From Nautilus pompilius (taxonomy: Eukaryota; Mollusca; Cephalopoda; Nautilida; Nautilidae): a DNA stretch of 64,000 bases. A program made the translations under genes and the position numbers. Below, piece by piece: positions 29,641-42,804 of this stretch. Where the stretch lies: assembly GCA_018389105.1 (NCBI GenBank), contig JACATO010001086.1, positions 1-64,000 of the forward strand, in the 5' to 3' direction. The notes beneath the pieces are model-generated. The model searched no databases, was not told the DNA's origin, and saw only the letters and a program-made list of their open reading frames with translations. How positions within the stretch are numbered: position 1 is the first letter of the stretch; each line of letters opens with the position of its first letter.

Positions 29641-32600
29641 TGTACCAACAGGACGTATTGAGAATTGATGCCCATGTTCTTCGGGGATGATGGGGCTACA
29701 TCGCCAAGAGACGTCTTTAGAATAGATGCAGTAAACGGATAGCCCTGTACCACCAGAATCTGCTTGGGGTTCAGATCGCTGCGTCGTGACGAGGAGGGAA
29801 CACGTGTAAACGGGTTTTAGAACTGCTGCAAGACTGTATCCAGTAAGAAAAAAAAAACTCGGGTTTTCTCTTGGATGTTGGAGAAGAAGATGCAACGGAT
29901 GATACTCTCGGAAGACGATTTAATTTTAAAGCGTAAAAAAATAGGGTAAGGATAAAACAAATGTCTCCATTTTGCGGTGGTTTCTTTCAGCAAATACAGT
30001 TTTTAATCAAAATAAATATTTGCTTTACATTAAATAATTTTAAAAAAACTGATATTTATACTTTTAGCTCAGAATTGTGTTTTTTTTTTCTTTATAAATT
30101 TGTTAGCACATCAGGGATTTAATAATGTCACACCGCAGGAAACCCAATCTGGCATTAAAATGTGAACAGATATCGCGATCGCAGAGCCAACACTACAACA
30201 GCTCTCACGAAATTGATTTGTCGAACTCTCGGTGGTCGCCGCAATGATGAATGAGCATTCGGATACAGTCTCAGAGAACGTTGCTCCGTATATGAACAGG
30301 TGCTTGTGCTCAATTTTAAAAGCTATCGCTGACAAAACCAACCCCCCCCCGGGAAATCCAAGCTCTCCGGATAGGAGATCCAGGTCCGATGTGGCATGGG
30401 GCGAAGTCTCAGAGTCAGTCATCTTGCTGGGTTGGAGCTTACGTTAGCCAGCTGAAGTACTGCACCAGATCCATATCGATGAATGGGAATTTATGATATC
30501 GCAGTGCCGTTGAATTACCCTCTATCCGAAAAAAAAAAAAGAAGGGGGGGCCCTGATCTCACCGATGCCATGCCACTTGAGGACATCTGGGACGCAGTTT
30601 CTGGGCATACCTTTCACCAAATCCTCAACGACGGTGTCTGTGCCGATGTTCCAGCTCCGCGTGAGGTCAGTGGAGTCGGGAACTCGGGAACCGTCAGGGC
30701 ATGTTTTCGATCTGGACGAAAGTCGCCTTTAAGTACCAGGACGTTGTTTATAGATGGTATATATGGCATTAAATATAAGACGGCGGTTGTTTTAGAAAAT
30801 ACCACGTTCAGATGGCCCCCCCTCCCAACCCCGGTTCTTTGTGGGAGGATAAATGCTACTTTTGGTCTGGTTCCGAAAGAATTGGCACTGATGGACGCCA
30901 CAAGGTCCCACGTGGAAATGATGGCTGTGGGGAGGAAAGTGATCTCGAAGATGCTGAGCTAATCTTGCGCTGGGATGCTAACTCCGATTTACAATTTCGC
31001 TGTCTGTTTTGACGGTTATGGACGGCCTCATTCTTAATTAACCGACGAGAAACTGCAGAAACTGATTAACTAGTTGAAAGGTGGCCATAGCCTTGCACTT
31101 CTATCTGCACGTGAAAGTCGTGCGCAATAATACGACCACAAAAACGGTCATTCATAGTTCTTGACCCGAGTTTTCTCGTTGACCTTTTGTCCGGCGCCAC
31201 AAATGTATTTCTCGCATTCAGTCAGAAAACGTCCGGGTGAGACACGTTTACCGAAAGACCCGGTAAAGATGGGGATCGGTGCGAATTCCACGTTACACCG
31301 GTGACAGAATTTTAGAAAGCACAGCACCGAAAGTAATGGCGTTACTCACAGAACGCCAACTTGCAGACAGTCCAGGGTCACGAGTCGTGTCTCTGGTCGT
31401 CCGGGATTCCATCTCAACGTGCTAATTTTATTGAGAATAAATAATTTTGTTTAATTCACTGTAAATACGGAGAAGCTGTTTTATTGTTTGTTGTTGTTGT
31501 TTTTTTCAAGAAACTCCATTGTTCGAGGCTCTGCTTCTGGACCATTCTGTAACTTTGAGTTGTCGATTAAAACCCCGTATGTCTGGTTTCCTTATGCGAT
31601 GACAGAGAGCCGAGTTGCGCCGTCCGTTCGCTTCTATTGCTTTCCAAACGAGTTTAGAGGACAATAACGCCATTATTATCTGGGTGCCTTTATTGTTTCC
31701 GTACGGGGACTCTCCGGCTGACCTGTTCACATTTTAAGCCGATGGATAGATTTGGTGCCCGGATCGCGTCCATCACCTACGTCCGCCTTTCACCACAGAA
31801 ATAAATCAATACAGCAGACAGAGTAATTTTTCTCCATCTGTAAAAGCTCTGGAAGATGCTCCGACCACTACTTTCATTTCCAGAAAACAGCATAGCATTT
31901 GACTCCTTTTCCCTGGTCTATAGCGATTGCAGTCCACTGCAAAGATACAGATAAAAGGGGTTAATCTACAAATCAAAGTCTGTTTCGCTTCTTCCCCGGA
32001 TGGTGGATGCAACAACAACAAAAAACCTCGTCAGCCTTGAGGTGTAGATTATGATCGTTGACGAAGTGGCCGCTGGCAGGCCCTGTCATCAACTCGGAGC
32101 TCGCAGAGAGAAGAAGGAAAAACCAGAGCAGCTTCTGTATTCTCCAACTGTTAATCCGTAATATCTTCACGGGTTTTTTTTTTTGTCTCTATGTTGAATT
32201 TGGTACGGCGGCAGAATTTCCCGCCGAAAACAGCTGTAGGTTCTTCGTTGTTTGGCTCCGCACGCGGCTGCAAAAACGAATGGATGCTGCTTCGGGACTT
32301 TGTCACAGAGTCGCGAAAGGGCTGTGATGCGACGACAAGCTTGACGCGCGGGTTGGATGGAATGCCTTTCTTAAAGATGGACTACGCCGAACCAAGCTCG
32401 TAATGCGATGAACCCATGACTGGACTTAATGCATGGGCCAGAACTAGAGGGGCAAACCACGTCCCGATATCATGTGACATTACGTCATTCGGACAATTCT
32501 TCATCGTTGTCTCTATAACTGCCCCGACTTCCACACTCACCTTGTTCTTCGATCGTTCAAATTCAGTCAACCGCGACGCGACGAAACCACGGTTAGTTTC

Positions 32601-35600
32601 GTTAGCTATCAACCACTTTCGCGCCCGTATACCAAAACTCAGGTCTGACCACGAAGTAAATGTCGGAAACAACCACTAATTTAAAATGACGGATGCACGC
32701 ACTTCTTAACGCGATGGCTTGGAGCCAGGTGGAAGTGTTTTGGGGGGGTTGAAATTATAACAAATAAGTTAAAACCACAAAGTGTCGAGGTTTATATTTT
32801 GTTAATATTTCGACCGTTAACTTTAATTACCTCAACAATGGCGGAAGATGATGATACAGGGTCGATCGGGTGTTTCCATACATAGAAACGCTATAAGAAA
32901 CATCCACAAAAATTTCTGGGTTGAAAGGAAAGGTGAGGCACGTAAAGGAATAACCAGGTATCATTTAGAGTATGATGAAAAATTGCAGATTCTTCTGGCT
33001 GATGTGGCAAATAACCCACACTTATATTTAAACGACCAGTTGTGATGTACTGCATTTGGTGCTAGCTCGCACAAGTTTAAAAATTATATAATATATTATA
33101 TATTCAACAATTGTTTCACATTTAAAAACTTTATGCCTAATATAAACACAAACATATTGAGAATTACTGAGAGGGGGGTAGAATTGACCAGCCAGGGCTG
33201 TACTATATAGAACGCAGCATTCGAGCTATAGAATATAGATAACCAATAGTTACGGATGGATACATCTTCCATCTCTTTCAAGCCAGAATACTGTCGAAAT
33301 ATTCTCAAATTTCTAACTCTTCGGAGACCAAAATACAAGAAATACCCGAAGTTGGCCCAGATGTACCTTCTTCTGTAAATTCTACTGGTCTTCCAATTGA
33401 ATCCAAACATTGGGTTTGATGCGAAAGAAGAGAGATTTCGGTTTTTGCTAATTGATAAATGTACTCGAGAACATTTTTTTTAAAAATTCATTCCGGTGAA
33501 TCGTTTATCATTCTTGCCAGAATACCAATACCCTAAACAACTGATGATCTGGCTATATATATATGCTGAGCCTGACTGCAGAACTTTTCGCTAACTTTTT
33601 GGACTGCCGTTGTAGACCGAACTCAAGCACAACCATTCTTTACCGCATCCATCTCACTAACTCTTTCCAGCCGCCATATATTACACTTTTATACTTTTCA
33701 GTACGAGCCAAAAAAGATAGTAAGAATGGCAGATCGGTCTACCAAAAGAAAATGTTTCATATTTATTATACACGCTTGCGGTAAATTGTAACAGATGATA
33801 GCCAATCTCACTTATAATACTTAGTTTCGGAAGCAACCCAGATGGTCAGCAGACGGCAAAGGTCAAATAATTTTAGTTATGTCTTTTTTTTAACGAACCT
33901 CGTAAACTGTAAATATTCAGAACTAATTGAAATCTGAAATTGTCAACACAGGGAAAATTTGGTAGCTTTTCTTCTCAGACCTGCTATGCTACTGATGGCG
34001 TCAATGCTGTTTAATATCCAACCCGGTTCATCTAAGTGATGGTCCCCTGAGTGGTGTGTTTTGAATTTGCTGGGAAATAGAATTAGGGAACCATTTTTGC
34101 ATAGAGATAATTTTCTTTTAGAGCCAGCAAAGTTGAATTAGGCTGATTATTTTCCCCAGGAACTGCTTTATCCGGATACCTTAAGGGGCCGCTTTCTCTT
34201 GAAGTAAAGCCTTACCAAGCCAGATGGCTATCACGGAGCCAGTATACCTATTTTCGTCACACTTTGCTGCCCTCGAGCCAACGGGACACGAACCACGGTC
34301 GGTTCCTGTCAATTGTATGACGCGATTTCCTTTCTCCCAAGCGATTCAATAGTTATCTAGATAATGGATCACATGTACAACTATTAACGTCTGTCTCTCT
34401 TTTTTTTATTCACACGAGGAAATTGGCTCCAGGATTTCCAATTTTTAAATCACTTAAGCAGAGTAGGGTGTCCGTCAGATTAATCTTGAAGAATCTCCCA
34501 CCCAGCCCAACATTCTTTCTCGTCTTCGGTGGATTCTAGCTACGTGGCTGCTTTCTACCAGTCAAGCGATATATTTAAGGTCCTGTCTTTGTTTTCTAAA
34601 AATCTAAAGTAAAGTAACGAGAAGTGACGTCGCTATAACTGCTGTTCAATGACTTGTGACGTCACAAGTAGATTCTTTGAAGCGTGGAAGTTTCTGATGG
34701 AAATCGAACTCTGTCACTTTTATCTGTCCAAAAGGGTGCATTTTTCAAATATGCACACATCATCCACATTTTAATTGTATCTAATTAACTCCCAGATATT
34801 TATCTTTAATAATTTTTTTAATTAATAATGAAATATTTGGCAAAGATTCTAAAGGAAAACAACCAATTTCGTTCAGATTTCCTTTTTCTTTCCACTGCCT
34901 CAAGCTAAAGAAATAAGTGATCAAATGTTAATGGAAAACCAATAAAAGCAGACAGTCAAAGACAGGGGTACACAGGATTAAAATGGAAGTGGGGAAAATA
35001 CTTTAGGATGCCATTTCCATTTATTCGCCTTGAGGAAGATAACTTCATCTGCCGTTTAACTTCCTCAACACATTCCTATCTCCGTTCTCTCGATTTCTGT
35101 TCCCGGCTAATAAAAGGACTCCTCCAAATGTCTTCTTCTCTCCCAAGTGAACGTTCAGTTTCTATTTGACAAACGGCTGCTGTTTTGGGCGCCGGGAAAC
35201 ACACCAACGTTTTCCTTCTCTCCCCGACGGAAGCCAAGCACCTTGAGGTAAGTTCGAGTGTCGCTCCCTTCACAGTAAATCAACCGAACTCCGACTGCCC
35301 AAAACAAATAGAAAGGTAATAAAAACAAAAAAAACACATCCAACTGGCGCTTATCCTCCAAGAGAAGCCGTACGCCCATCGTGGTCCTTCCTTCCTTTCC
35401 GTGCAGTGAAACAACAAATTACCCCACCATCAGTGGTTGCCATAGAATTTATTCCAAATTGAACGAGAGCCAAGCTAAAAGGAAGGAAAAAAACAAGAAG
35501 CTTCTGGCGTTTGTGTAAGCGATTTTTTTATTACTACCTTTGGTCCACTGTTGTTGTATAAAACCGAGACATCAGAGCGTTTATCTGGCCATAATGGAGT

Positions 35601-36508
35601 CTAGTTAACTTCCGGTTTGATGCTGTTCCAGCAAATCGGTTCACGCGCCATCACGTGTACAACAACAGCAGTCTTGATGAAATCTACTGTGGCGTTGGTG
35701 TAGTATCGACAAAGCCAACAGTTGTGAATGAAGGCCGAGATTTAGTCAAAATGCACCATTATTTAACGATTTTGTAAGTGGAGGAGCCTTTGTTGTTCCA
35801 TAAAGACTTTGAATATTGCGATTGCATTCGCAGAAAATCCCGCTACCACCACCAACCTCCTTACAGTACATTCGCAAACATTAATTATCCTTAAATGTGT
35901 GCACCATCGGGTCCATTCCATGATTCTAAGGTGGATTCCGGATTTTAATTGATGGAAATTGTCTTCCTAAGTATGTGGCATGTTCCTGACAGGACATTCT
36001 CCTGGAGCTCTGTCTGTAATGCCAATTTTACTTGGAATTTTGCTGATGTTCTTTGCCCACTACTCCTATCACAACCAGCGCCGTCGATGCCTTCATCTCT
36101 TGTATTTTGGCAGCATCTTTCTTTCTGATGGTATTGGCCCCGTATCTGTTAGCAGGAGTATCGTCATTTGCTTTACCTCGATGTATGCATCTCACTAGCC
36201 AAGACTTCTTTGTCTATTGGTACTTGCATGCTCCATAGAAATGAGACATTACCATTATTATCGAAATAATTCTACTAAAACAGTATATTAACTACAGTCC
36301 GTTCCGGTATAAAACAATAACAATCAGTTCGAAAATAGTGTTTTTATAATTGTATTATATTAAAGTAAAAATATAATTATATTTTTAATTAAAGAAACAA
36401 AACCATTCCGTATATGCGGACTGTCTTTTGAATGTTTCCGTCAGGTGCGACCAAACCTACCCATCGTGCAATGCGCCAACTGAGAAGAAAAGCCAGTCGA
36501 CCGGATTC
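29641..36508. other. No identified gene; several unassigned open frames
   Basis: CpG-containing sequence. The longest frame is 30483-30962 (plus, 159 codons, no recognised motif), overlapped by minus frames. A Kozak-like AACAATGGCGGAAGATGATG at 32834 would encode only a 15-codon peptide unless spliced, and a different frame at 32848-33045 follows. A 23-bp sequence at 31137-31159 matches 27739-27761 with one mismatch. Confidence 0.4.
34652..34669. promoter_or_regulatory. 18-bp perfect palindrome centred on a CRE
   Basis: ACTTGTGACGTCACAAGT equals its own reverse complement and contains TGACGTCA at 34657-34664. It is a strong candidate bZIP dimer site, isolated from the arrays. Confidence 0.5.
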
Positions 36509-36528
36509 TCTCGCGAGAAGACGGAAGT
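36509..36528. promoter_or_regulatory. TCTCGCGAGA element with adjacent ETS-like site
   Basis: TCTCGCGAGA at 36509-36518 is the palindromic CpG-containing motif found in housekeeping promoters. It is followed within a few bases by ACGGAAGT, an ETS-type core. The region is CpG-rich. Confidence 0.5.
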
Positions 36529-37101
36529 AAGGTGGTGACAATCGATACGAGCGTCAGAACAACGAAAACAGCCAGCCGGCCTTCACGAAGAATCTGACTC
36601 GACTGGATTTCTCGCCATCTTCGATTCGGTCATAACATTTATTTTCGGCGGAGGGAAGCTGCTGAGTTTCAGGGTTTAAAATACGTTTGTCTGGCGCTTC
36701 CGCTCCAGTTATCTGTCATCTGAGAAAGGCTTAAAATAACAATAATAGAATATTTCCGACGAAATACATTCTAATGCTCTCTTAAGACGACTATGAACAA
36801 GACGGTAATCGATCAGCAGTATATCCAGACATTTCGATAAATCAATTATGTAACAAGATTTATCGATTTCTGAATACTGCAGCGTGTATAAAATTACTCA
36901 GTAACAGCTTCGGATTAGTCATAGGCATCACCTGGTTTTTTTTTTTTCCTATTAATGTTATCAGATATACCCCCTGTCTTCACCAAATCCTTACAGTGGA
37001 AACTAAACACGGGATCGGCAGTTTTCGAGGAAGCCAGGTGGGGGTCATGCTTCACGATTCCGACCGAGTACCTGCTGTACATTTTCAGAGTCGACCCCCG
37101 T

Positions 37102-37367
37102 CACGTGCTCCCGGACTGACGTCAGCGGCCCTACTTTCTGAGAAAGCCGAGGCCGGCTGTTTTGTTCCTCACACGACTCCCGTTTATCGGTAGCGGGATT
37201 CCACAGACTGTCGATTTTTGTTTGTTTTTCTAAGCGCATTTATCGTCGATCGTTAGTAAGCAACCACGTGACCTACTGTCACCCGCCTACGTATAGTGTT
37301 ATGTTAGTTCTGATTGGCCAATGTTTTCCTGATCCTATTAGAACAGTTAAAGCGCCACCTATATAGT
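37102..37367. promoter_or_regulatory. Candidate promoter: E-boxes, CRE, CCAAT and TATA-like box
   Basis: Within 270 bp there are CACGTG (37102-37107), TGACGTCA (37117-37124), a second CACGTG (37265-37270), the palindromic CCAAT box ATTGGCCAAT (37313-37322) and CTATATAG (37360-37367). CCAAT upstream of a TATA-like box would fit a plus-strand start near 37.39 kb, but I found no first exon. The cluster ends where CpG depletion begins. Confidence 0.4.
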
Positions 37368-37470
37368 TTTTTTAAAATGATGTTGAGTCATTAAAGTGGG
37401 ACTCAGTTGCAGTTGTGTCACTCACAATGTTTGAACTTGCTGTTCTTTTCTTTCCTCAGGTAGATGTTAG

Positions 37471-37520
37471 AGAGAGAGAGACGACGCCATTACAGAGACA
37501 TGGCATCAGTATAGAAAGTA
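37471..37520. repeat. Degenerate trace of the CRE/GA repeat family
   Basis: GAGAGAGAGACGACGCCATTACAGAG followed by CATGGCATCAGTATAG resembles two worn units of array 3 (core, then ATTACAGAGA, then CAGTA). It lies at the start of the CpG-poor domain. Confidence 0.5.
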
Positions 37521-40500
37521 TGCACCTGTCAAGTAAAAGGTCCCAAGGTTACCACACATTAATTTAAAAGAAAAAAAAAAAATTGGAATGTGCTGATAGA
37601 AATTAAGAAAATTGAATTCAGATGCTAATTGGAACAAACGGAAGACACATTGGGAGCAGTTGTCCCCCCTTTTTTTAAAGTGGCTTTTTAGATACAGGTT
37701 CCTGCTATAATAATCTGACCCCCCAAAAAAGTGCTTGTTAAAGATTGTTTTTTTTGCATATCTGACCATCAATACTGCTATACACCAGGCTGCCAAAGTA
37801 GGCAGAAGCACGCAATAGCCAAGACGTGTTCCAGAGTTACCGGAATCCAAAGCCATTTAGTCCCCACACAGTGTTTCAGAACTCTTTCAGTTATGGCAGC
37901 ACCGTTTGGATAAACTATTAGTCTGATTGGAATACAATCCTCATAGCCAGGCGCCACTCCCATGCCTCAGTCAAGAAGTGGTCATTAATTCACCCCATTT
38001 GGACCAAAAAGATTGGTGAGTCTATTCATACTATTTACAGCCAAATGCAAAGTAATGGTAGAATTGGAGCAGTGGATACTTGGTTTAAGAATAAAACAAT
38101 TGTTTCAGAAATCTCCATCTGAGAGATAAAATAAATATATCAAATGTCCAGAAGCACTTGATGCTGAAGACGCAGAAAATGAAATTTTGTGGTCTATGGG
38201 TAACATTAATAGAATGATGTAAAAAGATGTGAATGAATTAAGGATTTCTTACCCACCCTGGACTCTTCTCAAGCTCAGATAAGTTCATAGAATTGTAATT
38301 TTGAGAAATTTACTAGTATAGTGAAAATGTTTGCTTAACTTTTGAGTTGTTTTTTTTTAAAGTCACTACAAATCTAAAAAAACAAAACAAAACAAACACA
38401 CACTTTGATAACTAATAATAAAGTTTTAGCTATAACATATGTACTCTTCCAGATCGGCTTTTAAAGAGTTACTTTCCTGGTTTTTAAATCTGTTACCAAT
38501 ATTTGGATATTTCAAAAAAAAAAAGAAATTTGCAGAGAGAGAGAGACAGCCTTGTCCAACCATACTTAGTTTCATTTCTGCTAAATAATTAGGTTTTTTT
38601 TTAGCAATAATTTTGCCTCAAAGACAAGCTGTGATTTGTATCTGTTTGTAAACTGGTGTTTTGTAGCAGCAATAATGCCAGTTTCTGAACAATTTTATAT
38701 CAGATTTGCTTTTTAATACAGTATATTTACTAAGGTAATGCACCAAACCTGATTATTGTAGATTTGTTCGCTGAAGCTAAAGTGAAGAACATCAGCTTTA
38801 TTAATCTTATTTTTCGCCAGCAGTTACAACATAAATGTGTAATATATCACGACAATTGGTCGATCCCTTCCGGACTCACCTCACATACTGGTGTAATTCA
38901 TAGCTGCAATAAATTATTTCGTTAAAATTTACCTTTGGGGAAATTTTCCTAATTACGAATCAGTGCACAATGTCTATTTGCAAAAGACAGGTTAATATGA
39001 AAACATTAGATTTGGCTTTTTTATTAGTCAGAGAGAGGATATTGGGACTTTCTTCTTTCCCGCCCCGAGAAGTTACCTACAGGTGTGAATGATAATGCAA
39101 AAAAAAAATCTCGCCTGCAACCAGATAGTAGTAGTACATCAAACAACAAAGTATGAAACTATTTTACTGATTCAAGTAGGTGTTTAAGGGAAGAATTCTT
39201 GTAAACCAACTAATATTGGCAATATTTAAGAGTAATGTCAATTGTTCCAGAACCTAGCCTATTAAATGATTTGAAGCAGGGGAAGATATGGTTTGCTACT
39301 TTGTATTTGGAGTGATGTGTGGATGGTTGGTTCACTGGACCAAACATGAGAATGTGAATCCCCAAATGTCATACTAACAAAACCATTGAGACTTGCAGAG
39401 ATAGCTTGCGAATTTTTTTTTTGGGGGGGAGCATAAAACTAGTGTAAAAGGGTTAACCAGGAATGCTGTTCGTTAAGAATCATAAGGTATTCATTCCTCT
39501 GAATAGACAATGCTCCCTCAGCAGAGATCAGTGGCATACACAAAGGTAAAATGAATTATAGTGTATACTATATGAAAACTCTTTAATCACTAAATACACA
39601 CAGTGCTGCTGCTATTTCAAAAAAATTTCCATTAGCGAAGGGATTGAAACAGTAAATTTTTTGGGATTGTGCAGTGGCAATGTAGCAGCTTTTGGTTTGT
39701 ACCTTAGATGACCAGTTTTCTTCCTCTGGAGAGGATGCAACATTGACAGGATACATCGAGGATTTCTATTCATGGATGATGGGGCTTAGGAAATTCATTA
39801 AAATGTATTAAACTTATTTGGTGAATAAAAGACATTTGAATACTTGCATGCAGATCGACTTCAACAAGAAGCAGTTACCTGAGATAGTCATTTTATGCAC
39901 TGTTAATTAGAAGAATCCACTTAAAAACAAAGATAGGAGGTACAAAGCCATGGCCATAACTTGCTTTAAAAACTGACAGCAAAATGAAAACCTAACTTGG
40001 CTGCTCCGATCGCCACTGAAAGCTTTAGTGGCTCAAGCGAATTTAAATACAGAGCTTAATGCATGAATTCTGTTCCTTTAAGTTTTCAGGGTTAATTTCA
40101 TGAAACAAGAAACTGAGCCAATCCAATGAAGAAAAGACTGGAAATTGTGCTTGCTTAAGTGAAAATGATCTATAAAAGGATAGAATTTTCTGACTATTTC
40201 CTACCAAGTAAGTTATTAAGCTTAATTAAAAACAAGTATTTCTGATACCAAGAATTGTAGATTATATAGCAGCAAAATAAAGAAGAAAAAAAACCTCATC
40301 ATTGTAGAAAACTTACCATCTTTAGCATTTTGAAATTTACCTGTTCTTCAGCTTTGTTGTACAAAAGTCTAGACAATGAAGTTTTCCAGAAACATGTCTG
40401 TACATGTAGCTGACATTAACTGTTGAAGCGTTAATAGATCACTTTCTCCTGTCTATCAGGATGTCTGCCAGCAAATCTTGGACTGTATAAGGTGACCTGG

Positions 40501-42179
40501 GGTTATTTACTGCAGACTGCTATTCCCATTGGGCATACTTGTATATGTACAGAGTTCAAATGAAGATGGATTGCAATTGTCTGAAGCATATTTTTAATAG
40601 TCTTTTAAAGAATTTTTTTTATTAAATATGTCTCCTGAACATAGCATCAGTAAGAAAGTATAGCCTTAAACCTCTTCCACCGGTGTTAGTTACCAGAGGC
40701 AGCACAAACCGCATGGTGTACTTGCTCATCACATGCAGACCAAGAGAGGGAGGAGCTGGGCTGATGGGTTATGAATGTTGTCACTACAAGAAATATATCA
40801 CATACAGTTGTGTGTTTCGCATGCAACTAACTCTTGAAGACATTTGGAAATCCTTAATTGTGATCACTCCAATATATGGCAGTACAGCACTAGCAGTAGG
40901 TACTATTCTTCTTTCTGATGTAAGCCAGCTCTCCTCTCTGGGCAAAAACTTATTTGTGCATTTATAACAGCACAGTAACAGACAAAAAGAGAGAGAAATT
41001 TTCACAATGGCTATGTTAAAGAATATGCTTCATAATTTCTGTTTATTTAATCACAGAACAATTACCCATCTTGTGTGCCCAGTATAAACAATCAATATGG
41101 AAATGTGTGACACTTGATGCATTTAAAATTCAAAATAGTTATAGAGAAACTTGCACAACTATCCTTCTAAATAAATAAATAAATAGATAGAAAGTCAATC
41201 TTGACACTAAATATTCATATATGTAAACCAGGTAAAAAAGTAATAAAAAAAAAGAAATGTGATACAGACAGACATGGCTAACAGCCTTAAAAAAGAAACA
41301 TTGCTTTTAGAAAAAAAATATCATTTAATATCAGTCATTATAATGAAAACATTTTTAGGTAAGTGCACGCTGATATGTTATTAACTTCCTTCTTCCCATA
41401 GTTAGTGTGGAAAAAAAAAGAAAAATCTATCTTGTTTCATACAGTGTGCACAAACCTTAATTTTAAATGACTTAAAACTGTCAGATTCAGTTCAGTGTAT
41501 TTTCTTAAACAATGGTTAATATAATCAGAAAGATTACAAAATAATTAAGTATAATATGTTGGCATGTACAGATTATGATACATAGTTTCTTTTTTTTCTG
41601 GTTGGGGGGGGGGGGACAGCCCATGTCTTCAAACACACTTCAGAAGGTTAGATATTAAACGTGGTTTCAAAGAGTGAAGAACCTGTAACAATTGTAAAAA
41701 CACAGAAATGCTTATCTGTGTATGAAGGACTATATCTATCACTGTAAGTGTAATTAGCTACCTGAATATTCGACATGCACAATACACGTAAATTCTAATT
41801 AAAATCTGTTGCTAGGGTAACCGGTTGTATTTGCTTATTTACAAAAAAACAAAGTGACTGTTCATTAAAAAGGAGAGTCAGAACAACAACAACAACAACA
41901 GACTTGTTAGACTATTTTTAAAACATCATCACTACTAAGTTGGTTCTCTTTTTTGGAAAAATCATATGAATCATTTCATCTATTACTATCTCAGACTTGG
42001 AATTTCAATAGTTTTCCTCTTGACTATCTTTTTTATCCAGGAAACTAAACTTTGAAAAATGTTTTATTCTTCATCACCTTTAACCAAAGATAGATTCAAT
42101 AGAACTCAAATTAACGAAAAGTTTATGCTAGCATAGTATTAATAATATCAAACTAAATTTTAAGCCTTCAACAAAATTC
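37521..42179. other. CpG-depleted, repeat-poor sequence beyond the ECT2 3' end
   Basis: About 4.7 kb of AT-rich sequence with very few CpGs and almost no microsatellites, like the ECT2 introns. It may be long 3' UTR, downstream transcribed sequence, or introns of an unseen gene starting near 37.4 kb. The open frame at 40683-40967 (plus, 94 codons) has no recognised domain. Confidence 0.4.
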
Positions 42180-42794
42180 TAAATTATGCCAGATTATTAA
42201 GGGCTTTATTTTGGACATAAAAATATCAAATAATATACAAAATTAGGCATTAACTTAAATGATAGATAAATGCATTTGTGACTACCTCAGATTCCCTTAA
42301 AGCTGGCAAAGCTCCCATTAGTGTCCTTGGAAAACAAACATTTTGGTTTAAAATTTATCAGAGGTCTTTCTTATAATCCACTGAAAATGTTTTTTTTTTT
42401 TCTTTTTTAAAGAGTAGAGTTTAAAAACAACTAACGAAATGGTCCACCTCCATGTACTAGTAGTCATTTAAAAACTTTTGGCTAATTCTTGAGGATGCAA
42501 GCTTTTCTCTCTATCTCTCTCTCTCTCCTTCCACTCCAATCTCTCACACGAATCTGCATCCAACCAATCTAGTACGACAACTCACGCTATGACATCTACT
42601 TGTCCAAAAAAATGTAGAGGCTTGATAGATATACCGACATCCCGATAAAAGAATGCAATTGATTGTCAATCAATCTTGGAGGTACACAGACATGGTAGCC
42701 AGGAACAACAATCATCTGGAACACCATGTTTCTTCCCTGTACTCAGAAATGACACCAGTCTGCCTGTATCCAGACTTGCCGCCAGACTAGGATT
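42180..42794 (-). other. ECT2 3' UTR (3' limit uncertain)
   Basis: This AT-rich, CpG-poor, non-coding sequence follows the inferred stop codon. Minus-strand AATAAA signals occur at 42210-42205, 42068-42063 and 41047-41042. The first would give a UTR of about 620 nt. I cannot tell which signal is used, and the UTR may extend further left. Confidence 0.4.
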
Positions 42795-42804
42795 TCATGA
42801 TAAA
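42795..42804 (-). CDS. ECT2: ECT2 terminal coding segment and stop codon
   Basis: A near-ideal acceptor (TTTTCTCTTTTTCTCCACAG on the minus strand) ends at 42805. In the phase set by the exon ending at 44765 the downstream sequence reads Ser-Leu-Ser-TGA, with the stop at 42797-42795. In phase 0 (44765 exon skipped) it reads FIMKS-TAG, with the stop at 42789-42787. Either way translation ends within 18 nt of the splice site, as expected for a last exon that is mostly 3' UTR. Confidence 0.6.

Noticed and set aside
30483..30962. 159-codon plus-strand open frame
   Set aside because: The longest non-repeat frame in the left part, but it has no motif I recognise, includes poly-Lys from an A run, and overlaps an equally long minus-strand frame.
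32834..33045. Kozak-like ATGGCGGAAGATGATG start followed by an open frame
   Set aside because: The ATG frame stops after 15 codons and the longer frame is different; no convincing donor site joins them.
40683..40967. 94-codon plus-strand open frame
   Set aside because: No domain or splice evidence; likely chance, although it lies in the CpG-depleted domain.
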